Source: Anaerolineae bacterium (lineage in GTDB: Bacteria > Chloroflexota > Anaerolineae > Aggregatilineales > J027). From it: a stretch of 42,868 bases of DNA. The notes beneath the pieces were generated by a model. It searched no databases. It had not been told where the DNA came from and was given only the letters and a program-made list of their open reading frames with translations. How positions within the stretch are numbered: the first letter of the stretch is position 1; each line of letters starts with the position of its first letter. Made by a program: the position numbers and the translations under genes. The stretch is from NCBI GenBank assembly GCA_019913005.1, contig JAIOHL010000341.1, positions 1-42,868 on the forward strand, in the 5' to 3' direction. This document shows, in pieces, positions 1-6,819 of the stretch.

Positions 1-50
1 TCACATACATCCACAAGCAAAAATCATCAAAATCTTCTATGATCATGCCA

Positions 51-109
51 TCTCTCGCTGGACTCGGTTCTTGTTTGCAACCTTAACCTTATCCAACGAG
101 AGATTTTTT
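51..109 (+). terminator. Long-stem hairpin followed by a T run
   Basis: Arms at 51-62 and 92-103 match at 11 of 12 positions (TCTCTCGCTGGA against TCCAACGAGAGA). The loop is 29 nt and six T follow directly. This would end transcription entering from the left edge and separate it from the ECF operon. The long loop is unusual, so a role in a 5' leader is also possible. Confidence 0.45.
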
Positions 110-157
110 GCCTATCCCAATTTATCTAGCATAACGCCCTATTGTTGTCTTGAGGCG

Positions 158-182
158 TGAACCTTTTGAGGCCAATCCGATA
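158..182 (+). promoter_or_regulatory. Possible ECF-type promoter upstream of the sigma operon
   Basis: TGAAC at 158-162 and CGATA at 178-182 are 15 nt apart, which resembles the GAAC / CG(A/T)TA boxes recognised by many ECF sigma factors. ECF genes often transcribe themselves, so the site would fit autoregulation. It is a single short match and is weak evidence alone. Confidence 0.25.
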
Positions 183-222
183 TTAGGGTGTTGATAGGCC
201 GCTGCATAGGAGTAAATCGGGA

Positions 223-771
223 TTGCAAACCGACGAAGCACTGGCACAAGGAATTCAGCAAGGGTGTATTCCCAATTTGACACTGTTGGTGGAGCGGCAT
301 TATAGCCCCTTGAAAGGCTATCTTTATCGTATGACCAACGGAAATTTGCAATTGAGTGAGGACATGGCACAAGAAACGTTTCTACGGGCACTTCGGAACA
401 TCCATCAATATCAATACCCACGCCCTTTTAAAGCATGGCTTTATGCGATTGCGACCAATCTCGTCCGCCAGCATTTTGAACAAGCCGACACACGACACAC
501 GATTACCGCATCGGAAATGGACTGGCATAACCTAAGTGATGATGATCCGTTACCAGAAACACAATTGGTGACAAATGAAGAAACCCTACAGGTCATCCAA
601 GCCCTTGCCAAACTGCCCTTGCATCAGCGCGAGGTCATACTCTTGCGCTATTACGAGGAAATGCCGCTGGCCCAGATCGCGGAAAGCCTAAAAATTCCAG
701 AGGGCACGGTCAAATCACGCTTAAGTATAGGCCTCCGGCGGCTGCGTGAATTAACGGAGGAATCAGCATGA
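223..771 (+). CDS. ECF-type RNA polymerase sigma factor
   Basis: 182 residues, a normal size for an ECF sigma-70 factor. Region 2 spans about residues 24-88 and includes the promoter-melting stretch around EDMAQETFLRALRN and the hydrophobic AWLYAIATNLVR segment. Region 4 spans about 124-176, with a helix-turn-helix in QIAESLKIPEGTVKSRL and the LP..QREV.LLRY lead-in typical of the family. The start is TTG at 223, chosen because AGGAG lies at 208-212 with 10 nt spacing. Its stop overlaps the start of the next gene (ATGA). The following three membrane proteins and the ABC ATPase are probably its targets as well as its neighbours. No zinc-finger anti-sigma gene follows; the 281-residue membrane protein next to it may play that role. 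Confidence 0.93.
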   Translation: MQTDEALAQGIQQGCIPNLTLLVERHYSPLKGYLYRMTNGNLQLSEDMAQETFLRALRNIHQYQYPRPFKAWLYAIATNLVRQHFEQADTRHTITASEMDWHNLSDDDPLPETQLVTNEETLQVIQALAKLPLHQREVILLRYYEEMPLAQIAESLKIPEGTVKSRLSIGLRRLRELTEESA

Positions 772-1613
772 TAGATGACTCTAAGCTGGTATGGGATATG
801 TTAATCGAAGATACGAGTTCTGATGACGCGGCTGATGCGCTAATAGGCCCTATCCAAGCCCTTAGACAATGGCCTACTCCGACGACTTCCGATTTGGAAA
901 TTCAAGAGCTGCTCAATCGGCTTTCAGTTGAGGGGTTGGCTACTGGTGGGAATCAACATCTCAATTCGCGTTGGATGTGGCTTATTTTGCGGGGCCAACT
1001 GCGGATCATTCGCAAAGAATTATGGGCAGCCTCCGCTTTGGTCATCTTAATCGGCACATTTGTCACTTTAGTAGCCTATCAGCCTGACACGGATGCTTTT
1101 GCTCCGCTGGTGATCCTTGCCCCGATTATGGCGGTGGTGGGAGTGGGTTTGCTTTATGATGCGGAATACGAAATCCAACTTGAAATTGAGGACGCCACCC
1201 CAACAGGTATCCTTCGAATTTTGTTAGCCCGTCTGATGCTGATTTTTAGCTTCAATCTCCTTATGACTCTGGGCGGTAGTGTTATCTTAGCCATTGCAAG
1301 GGCTGAAATCTCACTTGGCCCACTGATTCTGGCTTGGCTCCTACCCATGACCTTCTTGTCGTCGGTTGCGTTTTTGATGAGCGTTGTCCTACGCAGCACA
1401 GCATTCAGTATCGCGGTGTCCTTGCTTATGTGGAGTCTGCACGTGTTTCTTACCCAAGCGACTCCTAGTCAGACGCTTGTTTATGCCTTGTCACTGCCCG
1501 GCCTGCGTGACGAAAGTACCCGCCCCTTTCTCTTGATAGCAGCGGTATTGGCCCTATTGACAACATTTCTGTTCCTAGAGAAATCTGACAGGGAGTTAAG
1601 GACAACCGCATGA
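768..1613 (+). CDS. Six-helix membrane protein, possible anti-sigma or transporter subunit
   Basis: 281 residues. About 80 soluble N-terminal residues, probably cytoplasmic, precede six hydrophobic segments at about 84-104, 111-130, 152-176, 182-205, 211-228 and 253-270. No recognisable catalytic motif and no His/Cys zinc-finger of the usual anti-sigma type is visible. The start overlaps the ECF sigma stop by 4 nt, so the two are probably translationally coupled. A soluble N-terminus plus membrane anchor directly behind an ECF gene fits a sigma-controlling protein. The polytopic membrane part and the downstream ABC genes equally fit an exporter subunit. Neither role can be proved from sequence alone. 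Confidence 0.75.
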   Translation: MIDDSKLVWDMLIEDTSSDDAADALIGPIQALRQWPTPTTSDLEIQELLNRLSVEGLATGGNQHLNSRWMWLILRGQLRIIRKELWAASALVILIGTFVTLVAYQPDTDAFAPLVILAPIMAVVGVGLLYDAEYEIQLEIEDATPTGILRILLARLMLIFSFNLLMTLGGSVILAIARAEISLGPLILAWLLPMTFLSSVAFLMSVVLRSTAFSIAVSLLMWSLHVFLTQATPSQTLVYALSLPGLRDESTRPFLLIAAVLALLTTFLFLEKSDRELRTTA

Positions 1614-2431
1614 TTTACTTCATTCTAGTCGGATTGGTTGCCATTGTTTTTTGGAATGGATGGCGTGCTTTCCAAACATTCGCTCAACACCGGACTCAAT
1701 TTACGCTACAGGCGAGCTTTCGCACAGTTGGGGTATGGGGATTGTTGGCTAGTATGGGATTCTTCCTGATGCTGTTCTCCGCAAGCGGCGATTTTGGACT
1801 ATGGGAGGATAAAGGCCGAGTGGTTGAAATCATTGTTCCACTAGTCATGGGTATTCAAGCTGCTGTTTTGTTTTCCCCAGCAGATGAAAACGCATTAGAA
1901 ATCTTGTTGACGTATCCCCGACCTGTAGCGTGGATATTGGCCGAACGCTTGGGCCTCGCTTTCATATTTCAAGCCGCTGCCGCATTGGTTGGCGTTCTCA
2001 TCAGTTTTTTCTTTTTCGATGACCGGATGCTTGGTCTGGCCCTGATTCGTTGGATACCGCCCACGCTTTTGCTTACGGGTGTGGGGGCGTATACAACGCT
2101 CAAATCGCGCGTACTAGCCTTCGGGGTGGCAATCGCAGCACTGGTGTGGTTTGTTGGGTTGTTTTTTGCGCCGCTACTACTACCCGGTATGCCTGTCATT
2201 TTCCCATTGAATCATGTTCAGCCTTATCTCTGGTCAATGAACCCCTATTTGCTACCGCAGGACTTAGGCTGGAATGATTATTGGGTGAATCGTGCCCTTG
2301 TGTCCTTAATTGGATGTTTTTTGATCTGTCGGGCAGGGGCTTATTTACAAGACGAAGAAACTGTCCTACTAGGGACTACTTCCAAACATCGTATCCACAT
2401 GGTGATTTCAGAAACAGTGGAGGGATTATGA
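1610..2431 (+). CDS. Polytopic membrane protein, ABC-2-like exporter subunit
   Basis: 273 residues with about six or seven hydrophobic segments (near 1-17, 41-58, 72-88, 110-135, 145-163, 168-190, 228-245). The stretch ENALEILLTYPRPVAWILAERL resembles the helical coupling segment of ABC-2 permeases, where the text usually reads like 'LLLS.PVSR..l..gK'. It overlaps both neighbours by 4 nt (ATGA at each end), so it is the third gene of a tightly coupled operon. It probably pairs with the next gene to form the membrane part of an ABC exporter energised by the ATPase at 3254. Substrate unknown. Confidence 0.75.
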   Translation: MIYFILVGLVAIVFWNGWRAFQTFAQHRTQFTLQASFRTVGVWGLLASMGFFLMLFSASGDFGLWEDKGRVVEIIVPLVMGIQAAVLFSPADENALEILLTYPRPVAWILAERLGLAFIFQAAAALVGVLISFFFFDDRMLGLALIRWIPPTLLLTGVGAYTTLKSRVLAFGVAIAALVWFVGLFFAPLLLPGMPVIFPLNHVQPYLWSMNPYLLPQDLGWNDYWVNRALVSLIGCFLICRAGAYLQDEETVLLGTTSKHRIHMVISETVEGL

Positions 2432-3243
2432 ACAGAGTTACACACCAACTGCGTGGCATGATTTGGTACGAATTGAAAATGCACTGGCGACGGCGTGCCT
2501 TGAAGATTTTGATGATCGCACTTTTTGCCCTCATCGTCATTACCAGTTTACTCCAACACACCGAAGACTTTGAGAAAAATGTCTATGAGCCAGTCAAAGA
2601 CGAGACTGGGCTGTCGGATGCAGAGTTGAATACATGGTTTGCTATTTTTTCCACATGGTTTGTTGGCGCAGCGACCTTCGGGTTTATATTGCCCATTGGT
2701 GTCGCCGATACCATTCCGCTTGATCGGCAGAGTGGGGTCTCAGAACTGTTCCGCAGCCTTCCGGTGTCACGCAGCACTTATTTGTGGGGGAAGGTTATGG
2801 GGGTATGGGTGGCGGTATTGTGGGGCAATTTTGTTCTAATGGTCATTACGGGTGTGTTATGGTGGTTTTTTCTAGGCGGTTATAAACCCTTACCTTATAT
2901 CGGCATGTGGATCATTGGTCTCGGTATCCTGACTGTACTCAATGGTGGCATGGGAGTTTTGCTCACCGCTACTCAACCCAATCGTCTACGGGCTGTCCTG
3001 CTAACCATTGGCTGTATGTTTATCCTGCCCAATTTTCTGGGGATGGACAGCAACATAAGGGAAAGCGCTGACCTTTGGGATTTCATCAGCCCGCTACGTT
3101 GGCCGATCTTTGCCTACTATATACGGATTAATCAAGCCGGGGCATTCACAGATGCGGTTATTGCAGCCGTAGTCGGCATAGGCGAACTTATCTTGATAGG
3201 GGTAGTAATGTGGGGCTGGTTGCGTTGGAAAGAACAACATTAG
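2428..3243 (+). CDS. ABC-2 type transporter permease
   Basis: 271 residues. A short cytoplasmic N-terminus rich in basic residues (WYELKMHWRRRALK) precedes the first membrane helix at about 24-42. Further helices follow around a segment reading SELFRSLPVSRSTYLWGKVMGVW, the coupling-helix pattern of ABC-2 permeases. The start is ATG at 2428, which overlaps the preceding stop (ATGA, 2428-2431). The reading frame stays open upstream to 2281, but that part lies inside the previous gene in another frame and is not a likely extension. With the previous protein and the ATPase 10 nt downstream it forms an ABC exporter of unknown substrate, possibly for cell-envelope stress given the ECF sigma gene. 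Confidence 0.85.
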   Translation: MNRVTHQLRGMIWYELKMHWRRRALKILMIALFALIVITSLLQHTEDFEKNVYEPVKDETGLSDAELNTWFAIFSTWFVGAATFGFILPIGVADTIPLDRQSGVSELFRSLPVSRSTYLWGKVMGVWVAVLWGNFVLMVITGVLWWFFLGGYKPLPYIGMWIIGLGILTVLNGGMGVLLTATQPNRLRAVLLTIGCMFILPNFLGMDSNIRESADLWDFISPLRWPIFAYYIRINQAGAFTDAVIAAVVGIGELILIGVVMWGWLRWKEQH

Positions 3244-3253
3244 GAGCGAATCC

Positions 3254-4135
3254 ATGATTAAGATTGAACACCTCACCAAAATCTATAAAGGTGATATCAC
3301 AGCGCTGAATGATATTTCGCTTGAAATCGGGACTGGGATGTTTGGATTGGTTGGGCCAAATGGTGCGGGCAAAACCAGTCTCATGAGAATTATCGCTGGA
3401 CTGCTGCATTGGACGGCTGGCCGGGTTGAAGTCAATGGGCAAGGTATGCACACCCTAAAAGGTAAACAAGCTGCCAAAGCTATATTAGGGTATCTTCCGC
3501 AAGAGCTTGGCCTCTATCCGCATTTGACGGGCGCCGAGTTTTTAGATTATGTCGCCATTCTGAAGGGCGTTACCAATCGGCAGCAGCGCAAGCAGCAGTT
3601 ACGGGAAGCCTTAGAAAAGGTACATTTGACCGAGGTAGCAGACCGCAGGCTAAAGACTTATTCTGGCGGCATGAAACGGCGTATCGGCATCGCGCAGGCC
3701 CTCATCGGCAATCCTCGGCTTATGATTGTGGATGAACCAACCGCAGGGCTTGACCCTGAAGAACGAGTACGGTTGCGAAACCTGTTTTCGGAACTGGCCG
3801 AAAATGCAACGGTGATTCTTTCGACCCATATCATTGAAGACATCAGCCAAAGTTGCCGTGATCTGGCTATTATGTATAACGGAACCGTGTTGTTTCGGGG
3901 TGCGCCGAATGAGTTAATTCAAAAAACACGCGGACAAGTCTGGAACATTGTGACGGATGGAGAACGCCCGAATCACGGTCTAAAAGTGGTTTCCACACTT
4001 CAATTGGCGCAAGGGATGCAGTATCGGGTGATCGGGGACGCAGGGGCTTTTCCGAACGCCATATCCACTGAGCCAAGTCTGGAAGATGGTTATATCCATC
4101 TAATGGGCCAAACTCGGAATAGGGAATTGGCTTAG
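3254..4135 (+). CDS. ABC transporter ATP-binding protein
   Basis: 293 residues. All nucleotide-binding motifs are intact: Walker A GPNGAGKT (about 34-41), Q-loop near LPQE (81-84), signature SGGMK (137-141), Walker B LMIVDEP (156-162) and the switch histidine at 192 (LSTHI). About 90 C-terminal residues follow the ATPase core, as in ATPases that serve ABC-2 exporters. AGGAG at 3242-3246 overlaps the previous stop codon and sits 7 nt before ATG 3254. Last gene of the ECF sigma/exporter operon. Confidence 0.93.
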   Translation: MIKIEHLTKIYKGDITALNDISLEIGTGMFGLVGPNGAGKTSLMRIIAGLLHWTAGRVEVNGQGMHTLKGKQAAKAILGYLPQELGLYPHLTGAEFLDYVAILKGVTNRQQRKQQLREALEKVHLTEVADRRLKTYSGGMKRRIGIAQALIGNPRLMIVDEPTAGLDPEERVRLRNLFSELAENATVILSTHIIEDISQSCRDLAIMYNGTVLFRGAPNELIQKTRGQVWNIVTDGERPNHGLKVVSTLQLAQGMQYRVIGDAGAFPNAISTEPSLEDGYIHLMGQTRNRELA

Positions 4136-4173
4136 TTTGGAGGGTAGATGGATCACTCAATGATTGGACAACG

Positions 4174-4211
4174 GGAGGGTATCCATGAGACCTGCTTGCT
4201 GGATGCCCTCC
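4174..4211. terminator. Hairpin between convergent genes
   Basis: GGAGGGTATCCA (4174-4185) and TGGATGCCCTCC (4200-4211) pair at 11 of 12 positions with a 14-nt loop. It lies between the convergent stops of the ABC ATPase (4135) and the propeller gene (4231). No long T run on either side, so it is a poor intrinsic terminator but well placed to end both transcripts. Confidence 0.4.
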
Positions 4212-4230
4212 ATTTCACGCAGATGGGAAC

Positions 4231-6390
4231 TCAACGCCATGTTGCAGCTTGAACACCAGTGTTCCCAAAGGGTGTGCCGACAGACTGGTTAAGAAAGACC
4301 CCTGAATTAAAGTCAAGATCGTTGCGATAGAACAACTCACCGTTTTGATAGAACAGGCCGAAGGAATCCACACCGCTGCCATCCCAATCGCCGATGACCA
4401 ATAGGCCTTCATCATTTGCGCTGGGTACACCTATATATTGGGCGAGATCATAGGCTGCTGGGCCAACCGAAGGGGCGATATTGCCAAACGCGATAAACGC
4501 ACCGCGTCGCACCGCGACTGAATCTACCCTATCGCCGTTGAAATCGCCTGCGCCGAATTGGAATGTACCTGTGAATCCCTGTGAATCAGGTAGCACAACA
4601 CTCAGCCACTGAAATGAAATCGGCGGCGTGGGGCTAGACCCAGACATATCACAGGTGTAATACAAGACAAAGGCCAAGCCATAGGGTGGGATATTGGCCG
4701 AATCCACTGCACCGATGCAGTCGTTAGGGAGGCTGCCATTAAACCGACCCGCGACTGATGGACCATTGATGCCCACCCAGAAACCGCCCCAATCTGATGC
4801 TTGGGCTTCCCCCATGACGTTGGTATAGTAAAACACCCCGCTGATATAGACTCCCGGTGTATCCAAGCCGTCGCCATTCCAATCACCCATTACCCATTGA
4901 CCGGGAGTTGTGGACGGTGCATAGTCCGAAAATAGGGCGTAATGGCTAGCGGTAGGGTTATCTGCGAGCGTGTCTATCAAGTTGACTTGGCGGTGGGCAG
5001 GGTTGAAGAGTACCAAAGTGTCCCCTATGGTAGGAGTGGTAGGGGCGACAAATACATCCCACATCCCATTGGTATCGCCATTGACCAAGTTGGTGGCGGC
5101 AGAGTGGAAGGCAATATAGCGACCATCACCAGAGATGACGGGGTTAACGGATTCCCCTCCAGTGCCTTGTGTCCCATCGGTTGCGACTGATGGACGGGTT
5201 GTGGTGTTCGTCTGGCGATCATGCACAAACGTATCATAGACCCCGTTGGTGTCGTTTGGCACAAGATTGGTGGCAACTGACCAAAACGCCACATAGCGTC
5301 CATCGTTGGAGATGACCGCATCATAGGAATCCCCACCTGTTGATTGAGTCCCACCTGTCGCCACCGAGACGCGCGTCGTCGTATTGGCCGTCCGGTCATG
5401 GACAAAAATATCAAGGCTGCTATTGGTATCGCCTGTCACCAAATTAGTCGCTGCCGATTCGAAAGCAACATACTGACCATTGCCAGAGATCATGCCACGA
5501 AACGACCCACTTGGTAGCGCTTGTACTCCCCCCGTTGCCACCGAGGCCCGGGTTGTTGTATTGGTTGTCCGGTCATACACAAAAATATCTGAGAGGTTAT
5601 TGGTGTCCCCCGCCACCAAATTATTGGATGTAGACTCAAACGCCACATAGCGCCCATCGGTGGACAAAGTTGGATAAAACGAATCGCCACCTATTGATTG
5701 TGTGCCCCCCGACCCTACCGAAACACGAGTGGTAGTTCCGGTTTGACGGTCATGTACAAACGCATCATATCTGCCATTGGTATCGCCTGTCACCAAATTG
5801 GTCGCACTTGATTGGAAGGCAATATAACGCCCATCGCCAGAAATCGCAGTCAGTTCGGACGCTGCGTTGGACTGTATGGCACCTGTCGCTACTGAGACAC
5901 GGGTCGTGGTACCAATCTGGCGGTCACGCAGAAAAACATCAGTTAAAGCATTGGTATCGCCTGCCACCAAATTGGTTGCATCAGACTGGAAGGCAATGTA
6001 ACGTCCATCATTGGAGATTTTGGGCACACCAGAAAACGCATTACCCTTGACCCCGGCACTGCTGACCGAAATCAATTGCAAACTACACGTGTGGCGGTCA
6101 TACGCATAGACATCGTTGAGGCCATCGCCGTCGCCCGGTAGCAGCGACTGAAAGGTACGGAACGCAACATACCGCGCATCACTCGATAGGCTTGGGTAGA
6201 GTGAACTCATGAGTGATTGTGTACCCAAACCCGTAAGCGACACCCGATGAATCGTGTTAACTGGCGCACAAATCAGAGAGTTACTGTTTCCAGCCTGCCC
6301 ACCGCCATTGGAGGCTAGGACAGGATAGGCAGCGAAAGCTAGGCAAAAAACCGCGATGATAAATGGTCGAAGCAGGTGATTAATCAACAT
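4231..6390 (-). CDS. Secreted seven-bladed PD40/TolB-like beta-propeller protein
   Basis: 719 residues from ATG 6390. The open frame reaches 6414, but AAGGAG lies 8 nt before ATG 6390, so the shorter start is chosen. A signal peptide (LLRPFIIAVFCLAFAAYPVLA) is followed by seven repeats of about 58 residues with the core DGRYVAFxSxATNLVxGDTN and a closing FVHDRQTxTTTR, typical of PD40 propeller blades. The last 230 residues hold a separate domain with GDWNGDG, AGDFNGD and GDWDGSG loops resembling the calcium-binding DxDxDG loops of FG-GAP/VCBS proteins. It is paralogous to the gene at 6820-9375 but lacks that protein's extra N-terminal domain. Probably an exported binding or surface protein; ligand unknown. 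Its nearest visible promoter is the SARP-type site at 6702-6745, beyond the remnant paralog. Confidence 0.88.
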   Translation of the reverse strand: MLINHLLRPFIIAVFCLAFAAYPVLASNGGGQAGNSNSLICAPVNTIHRVSLTGLGTQSLMSSLYPSLSSDARYVAFRTFQSLLPGDGDGLNDVYAYDRHTCSLQLISVSSAGVKGNAFSGVPKISNDGRYIAFQSDATNLVAGDTNALTDVFLRDRQIGTTTRVSVATGAIQSNAASELTAISGDGRYIAFQSSATNLVTGDTNGRYDAFVHDRQTGTTTRVSVGSGGTQSIGGDSFYPTLSTDGRYVAFESTSNNLVAGDTNNLSDIFVYDRTTNTTTRASVATGGVQALPSGSFRGMISGNGQYVAFESAATNLVTGDTNSSLDIFVHDRTANTTTRVSVATGGTQSTGGDSYDAVISNDGRYVAFWSVATNLVPNDTNGVYDTFVHDRQTNTTTRPSVATDGTQGTGGESVNPVISGDGRYIAFHSAATNLVNGDTNGMWDVFVAPTTPTIGDTLVLFNPAHRQVNLIDTLADNPTASHYALFSDYAPSTTPGQWVMGDWNGDGLDTPGVYISGVFYYTNVMGEAQASDWGGFWVGINGPSVAGRFNGSLPNDCIGAVDSANIPPYGLAFVLYYTCDMSGSSPTPPISFQWLSVVLPDSQGFTGTFQFGAGDFNGDRVDSVAVRRGAFIAFGNIAPSVGPAAYDLAQYIGVPSANDEGLLVIGDWDGSGVDSFGLFYQNGELFYRNDLDFNSGVFLNQSVGTPFGNTGVQAATWR
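5046..6246 (-). repeat. Seven tandem blade-coding repeats
   Basis: Seven in-frame units of about 170-180 bp inside the propeller gene each encode one blade, with recurring (+ strand) text for ACCAA(A/G)TTGGT and for the DGRY and DTN motifs. They are diverged, protein-level repeats, not identical DNA copies. Confidence 0.6.
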
Positions 6391-6404
6391 GAGTAGGGTC
6401 TCCT

Positions 6405-6600
6405 TTAGCGCCAAATTGCTACTTGGACGCCGATATTGCCGAAAGGTGTGCCAACTGATTGATTCAGGTGGATGCCCGAACTGAACTCAACATCGTTGCA
6501 ATAGAACCGCTTGCCATTGTGATAAAACAACCCAAATGAATCAGTCCCATTGGTGTCCGATCAAGGTGTCTGCATCGTTGATCGAGGGAATACCATAAGA
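6405..6600 (-). pseudogene. 3' remnant of a third propeller paralog
   Basis: Read on the minus strand, this stretch encodes the last 50 or so residues of the same C-terminal domain found at the ends of both flanking paralogs. It contains DSFGLFYHNG, a match to NQSVGTPFGN, and a terminal IWR before TAA at 6405-6407. Just upstream, YGIPSINDADTLIG is in another frame, so a small deletion near 6556-6562 has destroyed the reading frame, probably removing 8 nt of a GDWD-like motif. Nothing homologous is visible beyond about 6600. The stop codon overlaps the ribosome-binding site of the gene at 6390. It is an inactive leftover of a tandem duplicate. Confidence 0.8.
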
Positions 6601-6612
6601 AATCACAATCCC

Positions 6613-6670
6613 TAAAAAGGTATGTCTCAACCCCTACAAAAAGTGGGAGCGGATGAGAAGGGTTGAGACA
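6613..6670 (-). terminator. Perfect 11-bp inverted repeat in a leader, possible attenuator
   Basis: TGTCTCAACCC (6623-6633) and GGGTTGAGACA (6660-6670) are perfect complements around a 26-nt loop. On the minus strand the stem is followed within 4 nt by a run of five T (6613-6617). It lies between the promoter at 6702-6745 and the remnant/propeller gene, so it could stop or throttle that transcript. It could also be the scar of the deletion that shortened the third paralog. Confidence 0.45.
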
Positions 6671-6701
6671 ATACAAGTGCAAGGTGATCAAGACAGAGGT
6701 C

Positions 6702-6745
6702 AGTATAAAAAAACTGCGCGACAAAAACGTGACAACTGTATGACA
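6702..6745 (-). promoter_or_regulatory. SARP-type promoter P2: three 11-bp-spaced TGTCR units plus TATACT
   Basis: On the minus strand, TGTCA (6745-6741), TGTCA (6734-6730) and TGTCG (6723-6719) repeat on an exact 11-bp period. They end 11 nt before a -10 box TATACT (6707-6702). No -35 box is present, as expected when an activator replaces it. The site at 9574-9617 has the same spacing and shares GGTCAGTATA and CTGCGCGACA with it. It sits directly after the terminator of the upstream paralog and points toward the remnant and the gene at 4231-6390. Confidence 0.6.
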
Positions 6746-6752
6746 CCTAAAC

Positions 6753-6785
6753 AAAAAGGCCGGGCTTCATAACCCGACCTTTTTT
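6753..6785. terminator. Bidirectional rho-independent terminator
   Basis: AAAAAGGCCGGGC and the near-complement GTCGGGTT-side arm (CCCGACCTTTTT on the + strand) enclose a short loop, with A runs and T runs on both flanks. It lies 35 nt past the stop of the paralog at 6820-9375 and ends its minus-strand transcript. Confidence 0.8.
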
Positions 6786-6819
6786 GTGAGGGGAATCTAG
6801 GGGTATTACTTGGTATACC

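Noticed and set aside
5046-6246. Regular repeats that could suggest a CRISPR array
   Set aside because: The units are long (about 170-180 bp), diverged, in frame and encode propeller blades; no short identical repeats with unique spacers occur anywhere in the window.
6464-6754. 96-residue minus-strand open frame between the propeller genes
   Set aside because: It runs across the predicted promoter and hairpin in a frame that does not match the readable paralog remnant.
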